DNA from: Halomonas lysinitropha
Lineage (GTDB): Bacteria > Pseudomonadota > Gammaproteobacteria > Pseudomonadales > Halomonadaceae
NCBI RefSeq assembly: GCF_902500215.1
Contig: NZ_CABVOU010000031.1
Location: 62,001 to 126,000 of the forward strand
Length of the DNA stretch: 64,000 nucleotides
Direction of reading: 5' to 3'
Shown here piece by piece: positions 44,339-53,928 of this stretch; within the stretch, counting starts at the first letter, position 1; each line of letters starts with the position of its first letter. The position numbers were made by a program, and so were the translations under genes. The notes below the pieces were generated by a model that saw only the letters and a program-made list of their open reading frames with translations, did no database searches and was not told the DNA's origin.

Positions 44339-45208
44339 TCATCGACCCAGCGCAGCATGGAGAGGTGAGCGATTCAGACCGCGTGCCTTGAAGGCTTGCC
44401 AGCCCTCGGGAACCTCGGCCAGGAGTCGGTCGGCCTGAGTCTCGCTGCCGAGCCGGCCAAAGACACAGGCGCCGGTGCCGGTCAGCATGGCCGGCGCTCG
44501 GATCGCCAGCCAGTCGAGCACGTGAGCCACCTTGGGATACAGTGCCCGGACGGTGGGCTCGCAGTCGTTGGTCCAGCTCCCCGCTCCCCCCTGCAGTGCG
44601 CGCGCCATGGTAATCGGGGGGGTATGGCGTGTCAATTGCGCTGCCCCGAACACCGCCGGGGTGGAGACCGTTACACCGGGGTGGATGACAACGAACCAGG
44701 GGGTGTCGAGTTCGACCGGCGTGAGGCGTTCGCCGACCCCCTCGGCCCAGGCCGCATGGCCATGCACGAACACCGGAACGTCGGCTCCCAGGCTCAGGCC
44801 GAGTTCGGCCAGGCGTGCCTGCGACAGCCCCAGGCCCCAGAGGGTGTCGAGACCCAGCAGGGTGGTCGCGGCATCCGAACTGCCGCCGCCGAGGCCTCCG
44901 CCCAGGGGCAGGTGCTTGTCGAGATGGATGTCCGCCCCCAGGCGACAGCCGCTTGCGACCTGCAGCAGACGGGCGGCACGCACCACCAGGTTGTCTTCGG
45001 TCTCCACCCCGGGCAGGCGGGGAGCGAGGCGGATCGCACCATCCTCGCGGCTGCACAGGGTGAGGGTGTCGCCGATGTCGAGGAACTGGAACAGCGTCTG
45101 CAGGTCGTGGTAGCCATCCGCCCGGCGACCGGTGATATGCAGCAGGCGATTGAGCTTGGCCGGTGCCGGCAGCACCAGCGCTTCGTTCAGGAGAGGAGAG
45201 GGCGGCAT
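44339..45208 (-). CDS. ispE: 4-diphosphocytidyl-2-C-methyl-D-erythritol kinase
   Basis: A GHMP kinase of the MEP isoprenoid pathway. The N-terminal APAKLN motif (about residues 15-20), DGYHDLQTLFQF and the ATP loop PLGGGLGGGSSDAATT (about 93-108) are clear. The length of 289 residues is standard. The start at 45208 directly abuts the lolB stop, so lolB-ispE are translationally coupled; the longer frame from 45268 would overlap lolB and lacks homology. Confidence 0.95.
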   Translation of the reverse strand: MPPSPLLNEALVLPAPAKLNRLLHITGRRADGYHDLQTLFQFLDIGDTLTLCSREDGAIRLAPRLPGVETEDNLVVRAARLLQVASGCRLGADIHLDKHLPLGGGLGGGSSDAATTLLGLDTLWGLGLSQARLAELGLSLGADVPVFVHGHAAWAEGVGERLTPVELDTPWFVVIHPGVTVSTPAVFGAAQLTRHTPPITMARALQGGAGSWTNDCEPTVRALYPKVAHVLDWLAIRAPAMLTGTGACVFGRLGSETQADRLLAEVPEGWQAFKARGLNRSPLHAALGR

Positions 45209-45209
45209 G

Positions 45210-45821
45210 TCAGTCGTCGAGGGCCGGGCGCCAGTCGGTGACCACCAGGGTGACCCGCAAGTCGTCATAGGTCATCACCAGGCGTCTGGGCAGCCAGAGA
45301 TCGGCGACACGCTCCCAGTCACGATATTCGATCCCCCAGCCATCCTGCTCGAGGCGAAGGGGAAAGCCCAGTTCGTCCTCTTCCAGCCGATGGGCGCTGT
45401 CTTCTGCCGGCAGTCCGCGGATCCACTCGGAGAGCGCGCTGACCGGCAGTGACCAGCCCAGTTGCTCTTCCATCAGTGCCTCGGGGCTCTCGGCTTCGAA
45501 GCGGCCCTCGGCGGTGGTCAGCGAGAAGCGTCCTTCGCGCCCCTCCAGGGTGCTGCGCCCGCTGCCGAATGGCCCGCTGATCAACAGACGATAATAGTGG
45601 GAGTGCTGGCTCCAGTCCAAGTTGGCGCTGGTTGACTCCTCGGGGGTGCGCAGGCCGACCTTGCCGACCAGCACCCAGGTGTCGAGTTCGGCCAGGCGAT
45701 CGGCCTGGGCCTGCCACTGGCCCGCAGCGCGCTCTCCTTCGGGAGCGGGCTCACGGCCGGCACAACCGACCAGCAGGGCCAGAACAAGCAGGGGAGATAG
45801 CAGTCGCAGCAGTAGGGTCAT
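45210..45821 (-). CDS. lolB: Outer-membrane lipoprotein receptor LolB
   Basis: Accepts lipoproteins from LolA and inserts them in the outer membrane. A lipoprotein signal with lipobox LVGC (acylated Cys20) starts the 203-residue protein. TWVLVGKVGLRTPEESTSAN and HYYRLLISGPFGSGRSTLEG match the LolB fold. The lolB-ispE-prs order is conserved in gammaproteobacteria. It sits 22 bases after the TPR lipoprotein gene and is probably cotranscribed with it. Confidence 0.92.
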   Translation of the reverse strand: MTLLLRLLSPLLVLALLVGCAGREPAPEGERAAGQWQAQADRLAELDTWVLVGKVGLRTPEESTSANLDWSQHSHYYRLLISGPFGSGRSTLEGREGRFSLTTAEGRFEAESPEALMEEQLGWSLPVSALSEWIRGLPAEDSAHRLEEDELGFPLRLEQDGWGIEYRDWERVADLWLPRRLVMTYDDLRVTLVVTDWRPALDD

Positions 45822-45843
45822 GGAGAGTTCCGTTCGTCAGGGG

Positions 45844-47625
45844 TCAGTCAACGGACCCGGTTGCATCCAGTTCCGGGTAGCGTTGCAGCAGTTCGTCGAT
45901 CCGCGGGCGCTCGTCGAAGCGTTGCCGGGCCTCCTGGAGCAGCTCGCGTGCTCGCGCTTCCTCGCCCAGTACCCAAAGCACCTCGATCAGGTGGGCGGCG
46001 ACCTCCTGGTCGGGCATGGCCGACCAGGCGCGCTCTAACCAGGGCAGGGCGTCTTCTGGGTTGCCCTGGCGATAGAGGACCCAGCCCAGGCTGTCGAGGA
46101 TGGCCGGGTTGTCTGGCTCCAGCGCGTGGGCCCGCTCGATCAGCTCGCGCGCCTCTTCCAGGCGGCCCTCGAGGTCAAGATCGGCGAGGGTGTAGCCCAG
46201 GGCGTTGAGGGCGTTGGCGTTCTCCGGGTCCTGCTCGATGATATGGCGGAGGTCGGACTCCATGGCGGCAAGATCGTTGTCGGCAAAGGCGCGCATGGCC
46301 CGCTGGTAGCGTAGTCGTTCGTCGTCGGGGTGCTGGGAGAGTTCGCTGTCGAGCAGGGCATCGGCCTGCTCCTCGAGGCCGGCCTCGTCGAGCAGCTCGA
46401 CCTCCAGGGAGACCAGCTCGCTCCGGTAGGCCTCGTGACGCAGCCGCTCGAGGCGCAGGAAGGCGCGCGCATCGAGCATCCGATCCTCGTCGATCAGCAT
46501 TCGCGCTGCGCTCAGACGGGCGCTCAGGAACTGCTCACTCTCTGGCACCTGGCGATAATAAAGAAGCGCGTTATCCACCTCCCCCTCGTCCTCGGCGATG
46601 GCACCGAGCAGCAGGAAGGCCAGCGGTGGCGCCTCGTCGTCCCCGACCAGAGGCAGCAGCAAGCGGCGTGCCTGGGGCAGATGCTCTTTCTCCAGGAACA
46701 GCCGTGCCAGGCCCAGGCGCAGTTCGGGATCGTCACCATGGTCATCGAGCAGCGCATTGGTGGTGGCCTCGGCGGCTTCTATGCGGCCCAGTCGGATCTC
46801 GGCACGAGCCAGCAGCAGCATCAGGCGCGGGTCGCCCGGCGCGACTTCCAGACCCAGTCGCGCCGCCGATCGTGCCTGGGAGGGGGCGTCGGCCTCCAGG
46901 GCCAGGCGAGCGCGTATCTGCCAAAGCTCGGGCTGCTCGGGGGCCGTCCGGGCCAGTCGCGTCAGGCGTTGCTCGGCGGCCGTGCGCTCACCGGCGGCGG
47001 CTTCCAGCAGGGCGGTGGCCAACTCGCTGTCATAGCGCGGCTCGTCGAGACTCGCCAGGTGCTTGCGCATTCTGGTCAACAGCGGCGCCGGATCGGCACC
47101 GGCCTCGAGGGCGCCCTCCACGAAGCCTGTCAGTTCCTCACGAGCGCCACGCGCGATGGCCGACAGGCGCTGTTCCAGGGCGGTATTCCAGTCGCCGCGC
47201 TGGATGGCGAGGCTGGAGAGCAGGCGTGCCGGTGCGTCGCTCTGGGGTGCCAGGGACTGCCAGCGACGTGCGGCCTCTTCGAGCAACCCGGCGTCTTCGC
47301 TGAAGCGGGCGGCCAGGGTGGCGCGTTCGGCGAGAGCCGCGGCGTCGTAGCGTTCGGCGACGTCAAGAAAGCCTCGGGTAGCGCGCGGGTAGTCGCCGCG
47401 CTGTCCGGCCAGTTCAGCCACCAGCAGGCCGGAGAGGCTGTCGGCATCCAGGCCTCGGGTAACCGGCGGCGCGGCTGCCATCGGGTCTGCAGTGGCTTCG
47501 GCGGCCGAAGAGCCCCCTGGCAGGGCCTGGCAGCCGGCGAGCAGGCTCGCCAGCGCCAGGGGCACCAGGGAAAGGGGGCGAGTGATTCGGGGGAGCGTTC
47601 CGCGGGGCATGCGCGTCTCGTGCAT
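45844..47625 (-). CDS. TPR-repeat lipoprotein
   Basis: A lipoprotein signal (lipobox LLAGC, Cys32 from this start) precedes about 560 residues of helical repeats, with TPR-like units throughout and the clearest near the C-terminus (NANALNALGYTLADLDLEG, NPAILDSLGWVLYRQGNPEDA). It corresponds to the conserved tetratricopeptide protein encoded between hemA and lolB in Pseudomonas. It probably scaffolds protein contacts at the outer membrane; no partner is known to me. The start is uncertain: 47625 and 47610 both fit the signal peptide, and the upstream ATG at 47694 does not. Confidence 0.87.
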   Translation of the reverse strand: MHETRMPRGTLPRITRPLSLVPLALASLLAGCQALPGGSSAAEATADPMAAAPPVTRGLDADSLSGLLVAELAGQRGDYPRATRGFLDVAERYDAAALAERATLAARFSEDAGLLEEAARRWQSLAPQSDAPARLLSSLAIQRGDWNTALEQRLSAIARGAREELTGFVEGALEAGADPAPLLTRMRKHLASLDEPRYDSELATALLEAAAGERTAAEQRLTRLARTAPEQPELWQIRARLALEADAPSQARSAARLGLEVAPGDPRLMLLLARAEIRLGRIEAAEATTNALLDDHGDDPELRLGLARLFLEKEHLPQARRLLLPLVGDDEAPPLAFLLLGAIAEDEGEVDNALLYYRQVPESEQFLSARLSAARMLIDEDRMLDARAFLRLERLRHEAYRSELVSLEVELLDEAGLEEQADALLDSELSQHPDDERLRYQRAMRAFADNDLAAMESDLRHIIEQDPENANALNALGYTLADLDLEGRLEEARELIERAHALEPDNPAILDSLGWVLYRQGNPEDALPWLERAWSAMPDQEVAAHLIEVLWVLGEEARARELLQEARQRFDERPRIDELLQRYPELDATGSVD

Positions 47626-47716
47626 GGGAAAGAGTGGCCAGCATAACGGCTCGCCTCTCCCGGGCAAAGCATGATCCCGATCACGGCATGTCATGGCGCC
47701 CCGGGTGGGAGGCCTG

Positions 47717-47725
47717 TGGTAGAAT
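47717..47725 (+). promoter_or_regulatory. Probable extended -10 element of the hemA promoter
   Basis: TGG-TAGAAT (47717-47725) is an extended -10 match about 87 bases before the hemA ATG; no good -35 is seen. Confidence 0.4.
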
Positions 47726-47811
47726 GCGGCGCTTCGAGGATGGGCGGTCCGCGTCGGCGGATATGATCACTGCGCCCTGCCGAAACCACGACTCGCGAAG
47801 ATGCCGAACGC

Positions 47812-49080
47812 ATGACGCTTCTTGCCCTGGGAATCAACCACCGGACCGCCACCATCGAGGTGCGCGAGCAGGTCGCCTTCTCGCCGACTCAGCTAGAGGC
47901 GGCGCTGGCCGAACTGCGTGCCTTGCCGGACGTGCGCGAGGCAGCCGTTCTCTCTACCTGCAACCGTACCGAGCTCTACTGCGTCACCGAGGCTATCGGC
48001 GAGCGGGAGATCCTCGATTGGCTGGGCCGTTTCCACGGGCTGCGGGTGGAGGACCTGTCGCGCTGTGCCTATCACTTTCATGAGAATGAGGCGGCACGCC
48101 ACCTGATGCGGGTGGCCGTGGGGCTGGATTCCATGGTGCTGGGCGAGCCCCAGATACTGGGCCAGCTCAAGGAAGCCTACCAGGCGGCTCGCCGTACCCG
48201 TGGGCTGGGCGGCGAGCTCGAGTGTCTGTTCCAGAATACCTTTGCCGTGGCCAAGCAGGTACGTACCGAGACGGGCATCGGCCGCAACCCGGTGTCGGTA
48301 GCCTATGCGGCGGTCAGCCTGGCCAGCCGCATCTTCGGCGACTTCACCCGTTCGCGGGCGCTGTTGATCGGCGCCGGCGAGACCATCGAGCTGGTGGCGC
48401 GCCACCTCCACGAGGCCGGCGTTCGCCAGCTCACCGTGGCTAATCGCACCCGTGAGCGGGCCGAGGCCCTCTCCGGCCCGCTGGGTGGCAAGGCGATCAC
48501 CCTCGATGGGATTCCCGAAGCGCTCGTCCATGCCGACATCGTGATCTCCTCTACCGCCGCACCGCTGCCGATCCTCGGCAAGGGCATGGTCGAGCGGGCG
48601 TTGAAGAAGCGCCGCCACCGGCCGGTATTCATGGTCGACATCGCCGTGCCCCGGGACATCGAACCCGAAGTGGGCGAGCTCAGCGATGTCTTCCTCTATA
48701 CCGTCGATGACCTCCAGGAGGTCATCGAGGAAAACCGCCGGCATCGCCAGGTGGCCGCCGACCAGGCCGAGTCGCTCATCGAACACGGCGTGGGCAACTG
48801 GCTGCATGAGCGGCGGATTCGCAGCGGCGGCGAGTTGATTCGCGACGTGCGTGCCCGCGGCGAGGCCATGCGTGACCTCTCCGAGCAGCAGGCCCTGGCG
48901 CGCCTGGCCCGCGGCGAGGATCCCGAGCTGGTGATTCGTCGCCTGGCCCATCAATTGACGAATCGGCTCATGCACCGTCCTACGGTCGCCATGCGGGAGG
49001 CGGCCTCCCGGGAGCGTCGCGACCTGCTGGACGCCGCTACTACCCTGCTGCTGGATGAATCCACCGACCACTCCCGATAG
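47812..49080 (+). CDS. hemA: Glutamyl-tRNA reductase
   Basis: First committed step of tetrapyrrole synthesis by the C5 route: glutamyl-tRNA to glutamate-1-semialdehyde. The nucleophile Cys50 lies in LSTCNRTELYC, and the NADPH domain has LLIGAGETIELVARHL near residue 182. A dimerisation helix ends the protein. The length of 422 residues matches the family (E. coli 418). prfA starts 9 bases downstream, the conserved hemA-prfA-prmC operon. Confidence 0.97.
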   Translation: MTLLALGINHRTATIEVREQVAFSPTQLEAALAELRALPDVREAAVLSTCNRTELYCVTEAIGEREILDWLGRFHGLRVEDLSRCAYHFHENEAARHLMRVAVGLDSMVLGEPQILGQLKEAYQAARRTRGLGGELECLFQNTFAVAKQVRTETGIGRNPVSVAYAAVSLASRIFGDFTRSRALLIGAGETIELVARHLHEAGVRQLTVANRTRERAEALSGPLGGKAITLDGIPEALVHADIVISSTAAPLPILGKGMVERALKKRRHRPVFMVDIAVPRDIEPEVGELSDVFLYTVDDLQEVIEENRRHRQVAADQAESLIEHGVGNWLHERRIRSGGELIRDVRARGEAMRDLSEQQALARLARGEDPELVIRRLAHQLTNRLMHRPTVAMREAASRERRDLLDAATTLLLDESTDHSR

Positions 49081-49089
49081 GAGGCGCCG

Positions 49090-50184
49090 ATGAAAGCCAC
49101 CCTGCGCCAGCGCCTCGATGCCTTCGTCGAGCGCTTCGAGGAGCTTTCCGCCCTGCTGGCGGAACCCGAGGTGATCAGCGACCAACCACGCTTTCGAGAT
49201 TATTCGCGGGAATATGCCGAGCTCGAACCCCTGGTGGAAGCCTGGCGCGAGTACTGCGCCGTGGAGGACGACATCGCCTCCGCCGAGCAGCTGCTCGGCG
49301 ATGCCGATGCGGAGATGCGCGAGCTGGCCGAACTCGAACGCGACGAGGGACATCAGAGGCTCGAGGCCCTCGAGGTTCGGCTCAAGCACCTGCTGGTGCC
49401 CAAGGATCCCGACGACCGACGCAACGTCTTCCTCGAGATCCGCGCCGGCACCGGCGGTGACGAGGCGGCGTTGTTTGCCGGTGATCTCTTCCGCATGTAT
49501 GCCCGCTATGCCGAGCAGCACGGCTGGAAGGTGGAAGTGGTCAGCGCCAGTCATGGCGAGCAGGGCGGCTACAAGGAGATCATCTCGCGGGTCAAGGGCG
49601 AGGGCGTCTATGCGCGGCTCAAGTTCGAGTCCGGTGCCCACCGGGTGCAGCGCGTGCCGGCCACCGAGTCCCAGGGGCGCATCCATACCTCCGCCTGCAC
49701 GGTGGCGGTGATGCCAGAGGCCGATGAAGTGGGCGAGATCGATATCGATTCCAGCGATCTGCGCGTGGATACCTTCCGCTCCAGCGGCGCCGGCGGCCAG
49801 CACGTCAACACTACCGACTCGGCCATCCGCATCACCCACCTGCCCAGTGGCGTGGTGGTGGAGTGCCAGGAGGAGCGCAGCCAGCACAAGAACCGCGCCA
49901 AGGCGATGTCGCTGCTCGCCGCGCGACTCAAGCAGTCCGCCGTGGCCAGCCAGCAGCAACAGCAGGCCGATGCCCGGCGCTCCCTGGTGGGCTCCGGTGA
50001 TCGCAGCGAGCGCATTCGAACCTACAACTTTCCCCAGGGCCGGGTCACCGACCACCGCATCAACCTGACGCTCTACAAGCTGACCGAGGTGGTCAGCGGC
50101 GAGCAACTCGACGACGTCATCGACCCGCTGATCCACGAGTACCAGGCCGAGCAGCTGGCGGCCCTCCAGCAGAACGCCGGATGA
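49090..50184 (+). CDS. prfA: Peptide chain release factor 1
   Basis: Ends translation at UAA and UAG. The PAT motif ([13 protein letters not shown], about residue 192) reads the stop codon, and GGQ in [10 protein letters not shown] (about 237) drives peptide release. The length of 364 residues is close to E. coli RF1 (360). AGGAGG precedes the ATG. The stop overlaps the prmC ATG by 4 bases; PrmC methylates the GGQ glutamine, so product and modifier are coupled. Confidence 0.97.
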   Translation: MKATLRQRLDAFVERFEELSALLAEPEVISDQPRFRDYSREYAELEPLVEAWREYCAVEDDIASAEQLLGDADAEMRELAELERDEGHQRLEALEVRLKHLLVPKDPDDRRNVFLEIRAGTGGDEAALFAGDLFRMYARYAEQHGWKVEVVSASHGEQGGYKEIISRVKGEGVYARLKFESGAHRVQRVPATESQGRIHTSACTVAVMPEADEVGEIDIDSSDLRVDTFRSSGAGGQHVNTTDSAIRITHLPSGVVVECQEERSQHKNRAKAMSLLAARLKQSAVASQQQQQADARRSLVGSGDRSERIRTYNFPQGRVTDHRINLTLYKLTEVVSGEQLDDVIDPLIHEYQAEQLAALQQNAG

Positions 50185-51074
50185 CCATCGACGCCCTGCT
50201 GGCGAGGGCCGCCCGGCGCCTCGCCGCGTGTGATTCCCCGAGCGGGCGGCTCGACGCCGAGGTGCTGCTCTGCCACGTGCTGGGCGTCGATCGCACCTGG
50301 CTCTACACCTGGGGCGATCGCGAGGCGCCGATCCTTGCGCGGGCCCGCTTCGAGGCGTTACTGGCGGCGCGCGCCCTCGGCCACCCCGTGGCCTATCTGA
50401 CCGGCGTACGGGAGTTCTGGGGGCTGAGGCTTGCCACCTCGCCGCATACCCTGATTCCCCGCCCCGATACCGAGCGGCTCGTGGAAGCGGCCCTGGCACA
50501 TGGCGCATCGGACCAGGGCCGGCTGCTGGACCTCGGTACCGGCACCGGGGCCGTCGCCCTGGCCTTCGCCAGCGAACGGCCCGGCTGGTCGGTGGTCGGC
50601 ATCGACCTTAGCCTGGAGGCGGTGGCCCTGGCTCGGTACAATGCCCAGCGCCTCGCCATCGGCAACGTCGATTTCCACACGGGGGACTGGTTCACGGCAC
50701 TGAATGAAGAGAGCGAAAAGCATGACGAGAGCGGCAGTGCGCGCTTCGACCTCATCGTCTCGAACCCGCCGTATATTGCCGAGGACGATCCCCACCTGCG
50801 CCAGGGTGACCTGCGATACGAGCCGCAGAGCGCCCTGGTGGCGGCCGAGCAGGGGCTGGCTGACCTGCGCCATCTGGTGGACGAGGCCCGCTCCCACCTG
50901 GTCCCCGGAGGCTGGCTGTTGCTCGAGCATGGCCATGGCCAGGGGGCGGCGGTGCGCGAGGCTCTCGCTGCGGAGGGCTATGCGGATACGGCGACTCTGC
51001 GAGATCTTGGCGGCCATGACCGAGTCAGCCTGGGACGTCACGTTGAGGGCCGGGCTGGAGGCGAGCGGTCGTGA
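50181..51074 (+). CDS. prmC: Release factor glutamine methyltransferase
   Basis: Methylates the GGQ glutamine of RF1 and RF2 with SAM. The SAM motif [20 protein letters not shown] is near residue 115 and the catalytic NPPY lies in [10 protein letters not shown] (about 194). The length of 297 residues is slightly above E. coli PrmC (277), partly from an insertion rich in Glu, Lys and Ser near residue 177. The last gene of the hemA-prfA-prmC unit. Confidence 0.96.
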   Translation: MTIDALLARAARRLAACDSPSGRLDAEVLLCHVLGVDRTWLYTWGDREAPILARARFEALLAARALGHPVAYLTGVREFWGLRLATSPHTLIPRPDTERLVEAALAHGASDQGRLLDLGTGTGAVALAFASERPGWSVVGIDLSLEAVALARYNAQRLAIGNVDFHTGDWFTALNEESEKHDESGSARFDLIVSNPPYIAEDDPHLRQGDLRYEPQSALVAAEQGLADLRHLVDEARSHLVPGGWLLLEHGHGQGAAVREALAAEGYADTATLRDLGGHDRVSLGRHVEGRAGGERS

Positions 51075-51210
51075 TGTGGTATAGCTTGACCAGTAAAAAA
51101 CGCCACGTCTCGTCACTTTTGCATGCGTGAAACCCACTGTAGCGCTATTGGTGGGGGATTTTCAGATGATCTTGCTGTCGCGACGACGTGAACTGCCCAT
51201 TGCTACCGGC

Positions 51211-51723
51211 ATGCCCACGACCATGAAAGCCAAGACACGCTCGCTTGACCGCATTGACCTCAATATCCTGCGCTGCCTGCAAGAGAATGCCCGCATCTCC
51301 TATGTCGACCTGGCCTCTCAAGTTGGCCTCTCCACTACCCCCTGCCTGGAGCGCGTCAAGCGTCTGGAGCGCTCCGGCATCATCCGTGGCTACAAGGCGC
51401 TGCTCGACCCCCGAGCGCTCAAGGCCAACCTGCTGGTGTTCGTGGAGATCAGCCTGGAGACCCAGTCGCCGGCGGTGTTTGACGAGTTTCGTCGTGCCGT
51501 GGCCAAGCTGCCGCAGATCCAGGAGTGCCACCTGGTCTCGGGACAGTTCGACTACATCCTCAAGTGCCGGATTCCCGAAATGTCCGCCTACCGCCAGCTG
51601 CTCGGCGACGTGGTGCTGACCCTGCCCGGGGTGAAGGAGTCCAAGAGCTATGTGGTGATGGAGGAGGTCAAGGAGGACTTCAGTCTTCACGTGCCTGACA
51701 TCGAGGAGTTCGAGGAGAAGTGA
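51211..51723 (+). CDS. Lrp/AsnC-family regulator, Lrp-like
   Basis: The protein aligns along its length with E. coli Lrp: LDRIDLNILRCLQENARISYVDLA forms the N-terminal part, the HTH contains VGLSTTPCLERVKRLE, and the RAM ligand domain includes FDYILKCRIPEMSAYRQLLG. Such proteins are global or local amino-acid-responsive regulators. Start choice is open: 51211, 51223, or 51166 with a GGGGGA site. It lies between prmC and moeB, which are adjacent in Pseudomonas. Its end nearly touches moeB (9 bases). It may be the true Lrp of this organism. Confidence 0.87.
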   Translation: MPTTMKAKTRSLDRIDLNILRCLQENARISYVDLASQVGLSTTPCLERVKRLERSGIIRGYKALLDPRALKANLLVFVEISLETQSPAVFDEFRRAVAKLPQIQECHLVSGQFDYILKCRIPEMSAYRQLLGDVVLTLPGVKESKSYVVMEEVKEDFSLHVPDIEEFEEK

Positions 51724-51731
51724 GCCCTGCA

Positions 51732-52493
51732 ATGGATGACCAGGCTCTGCTGCGCTACAGCCGACAGATCATGCTCGACCCGATCGACATCGACGGCCAG
51801 GAGCGGCTGCTGGCCGGCCACGCCCTGGTAGTCGGCGCCGGGGGGCTGGGCTCGCCGGTGGCCCTCTACCTGGCGGCGGCGGGCCTGGGCCGGCTGACCC
51901 TGGCCGATGCCGACGAGGTTGAGCTCTCCAACTTGCAGCGACAGATCGCCCATGCCACCGTCGACCTGGGCCGCAACAAGGCCGAGTCGGCCCGGGAGGC
52001 GGCGCTCGCCCTCAACCCCGATTGCGCGATTCGGGCGCTGAGCGACCACCTCGACGGCGAGGCGCTGGCGCGGGCGGTAGCCGAGGCGGACGTGGTGCTC
52101 GACTGCACCGACCGCTTCTCCAGCCGCTACGCCATCAATGCCGCCTGCCGAGTCGCAGGGGTGCCGCTGATCTCCGGGGCGGCGATCCGCTTCTCCGGCC
52201 AGTTGGCGGTGTTCGATCCCCGCGATCCCGACTCGCCCTGCTATGCCTGCCTCTATCCGCCTGGGGGAGGGGAGAGTGAGGAGGGCGACGAGGCGCTCAG
52301 CTGCGCCGAGAGCGGCGTGGTAGCGCCGCTGGTGGGGCTGATCGGCAGCTTTCAGGCCCTGGAGGCGATCAAGCTTGTCAGCGGTGCCGGCACGCTCCAC
52401 CGCGGGCTCTCCACCTTCGACGGTCTCGTTGGCCAGTGGCGCCACTTCCGGGTGCCGCGCGATCCTGCCTGTCCGGTCTGCGGTGCGGAGTGA
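51732..52493 (+). CDS. moeB: Molybdopterin-synthase adenylyltransferase (MoeB/ThiF family)
   Basis: Adenylates the C-terminus of the MoaD sulfur carrier for molybdopterin synthesis. The ATP loop GAGGLGSP is at residues 35-42, RYSRQIMLD at 8-16, and zinc cysteines lie in CYAC (about 172) and CPVC near the C-terminus. The length of 253 residues equals E. coli MoeB (249). ThiF is the main alternative but the context with prmC favours MoeB. Its product is needed by molybdenum enzymes such as the SorA enzyme at 9912. Confidence 0.9.
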   Translation: MDDQALLRYSRQIMLDPIDIDGQERLLAGHALVVGAGGLGSPVALYLAAAGLGRLTLADADEVELSNLQRQIAHATVDLGRNKAESAREAALALNPDCAIRALSDHLDGEALARAVAEADVVLDCTDRFSSRYAINAACRVAGVPLISGAAIRFSGQLAVFDPRDPDSPCYACLYPPGGGESEEGDEALSCAESGVVAPLVGLIGSFQALEAIKLVSGAGTLHRGLSTFDGLVGQWRHFRVPRDPACPVCGAE

Positions 52494-52569
52494 CGCCCTG
52501 CCCCAGGTTCTGGATGACACCTTCTGCATGAGTAACCCTGCAAGTGCGCGAGCGAATCCGGGCGCCTGG

Positions 52570-53928
52570 TCACGCCAGCCGCTCCAGGGTCGCGGCCACC
52601 GCATCGAAGAGCCGTTCCAGCTCCGTCTCCGTGGTGGCGAAGGGCGGGCCGAACTGCAGGGTGTCGCCACCGTAGCGCACGTAGAAGCCCGCCTCCCATA
52701 GCGCGAGGTGGGCATCCCGGGGGCGGATGGTCGGGTCGCCGTTGCGTGGGGCGAGCTGTACGGCGCCGGCCAGGCCGTGGTTGCGGATGTCCACCACGTG
52801 GGGTCGGCCCCTGAGGGCGTGGAGCCTTTCCTCGAACGCCGGCGCAATGGCCCGCACCTGCGCGGGGAAGTCCTCGCGCTCGAAGAGGTCCAGGGTCGCC
52901 AGTCCCGCGGCGCACGCCACGGGATGGGCGCTGTAGGTGTAGCCGTGGGGGAACTCGATGGCATGCATCGGCCCGCCACCCGCCATGAAGGTGTCGAAGA
53001 TCTCCCCGGAGGCGATCACGGCCCCCATGGGCACCGCGCCGTTGGTGAGCTGCTTGGCGACGTTCATGATGTCCGGGGTGACCCCGAAGGCCTCGGCGCC
53101 GGTACGGGCCCCGGCGCGCCCGAAGGCGGTGATCACCTCGTCGAAGATCAGCAGGATGTCGTGGGCGGTACAGATCTCGCGCAGTCGCGCCAGATAGCCC
53201 CGCGGCGGCACGATGACCCCGCCTGAGCCGGACATGGGCTCGACGATCACCGCGGCGATGCTCGAGGCGTCGTGCAGGGCGATCTGGTCGAGCAGGGCGT
53301 CGGCGAGTTCGGCGCCGCTGTCGGCCTGTCCGCGGGTGAAGGCGAGCGCCGGCTGGAGGGTGTGGGGCAGGTGGCTGACGTCCAGCAGTTGACCGTAGTG
53401 CTTGCGGTTGCCGCCAATCCCGCCGAGGCTGGTGCCGCCCACATTGACGCCGTGGTAGCCCTTGGCTCGGCCGATCAGTCGGGTCTTCTCCGGACGCCCC
53501 TGGAGGCGCCAGTAGGCGCGCGCCATCTTCACCGCCGTATCGGCGGACTCGGAGCCGGAGTCGGTAAAGAAGACATGGTCCAGCCCCGGCGGGGTAAGTG
53601 CCGCAATCCGTTCGGCCAGCTCGAAGGCCAACGGATGGGCGACCTGGAAGCCCGGGGCGTAGTCCAGCCTTCCCAGCTGGGCGGCCACCGCCTGCTGGAT
53701 CTCGACGCGATTGTGGCCGGCGCCGCAGGTCCAGAGCCCGGAGAGGGAATCGAACAGTCGCCGGCCGCGGTCGTCGATGAAGTAGCGTCCCTCGGCGGCC
53801 GTGATCACTCGCGGGTGAGCATGGAAGTCGCGGTTGGCGCTGAACGGCATCCAGTAGTGGTGGTTGAGCGGATTGGCTCCCTTGCCGTTCTCGACGGCAT
53901 GAGGAGCGGGGGGTGTCGATGCCGTCAT
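52570..53928 (-). CDS. bauA: Beta-alanine:pyruvate aminotransferase
   Basis: A class III PLP enzyme that turns beta-alanine and pyruvate into malonate semialdehyde and alanine. It aligns almost throughout with Pseudomonas BauA as I recall it: YWMPFSANRDF, DSLSGLWTCGAGHNR, FTDSGSESADTAVKMARAYW, GRAKGYHGVNVGGTSLGG, and the PLP lysine in MNVAKQLTNGAVPMGAV (about residue 288). The length of 452 residues is standard. It is divergent from the polyamine cluster, whose spermidine or diaminopropane branch can yield beta-alanine. Confidence 0.9.
   Translation of the reverse strand: MTASTPPAPHAVENGKGANPLNHHYWMPFSANRDFHAHPRVITAAEGRYFIDDRGRRLFDSLSGLWTCGAGHNRVEIQQAVAAQLGRLDYAPGFQVAHPLAFELAERIAALTPPGLDHVFFTDSGSESADTAVKMARAYWRLQGRPEKTRLIGRAKGYHGVNVGGTSLGGIGGNRKHYGQLLDVSHLPHTLQPALAFTRGQADSGAELADALLDQIALHDASSIAAVIVEPMSGSGGVIVPPRGYLARLREICTAHDILLIFDEVITAFGRAGARTGAEAFGVTPDIMNVAKQLTNGAVPMGAVIASGEIFDTFMAGGGPMHAIEFPHGYTYSAHPVACAAGLATLDLFEREDFPAQVRAIAPAFEERLHALRGRPHVVDIRNHGLAGAVQLAPRNGDPTIRPRDAHLALWEAGFYVRYGGDTLQFGPPFATTETELERLFDAVAATLERLA

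Noticed and set aside
47893..50508. 871-codon minus-strand open frame opposite hemA, prfA and prmC
   Set aside because: The opposite strand encodes three clearly conserved proteins; the antisense frame has no recognisable motif.
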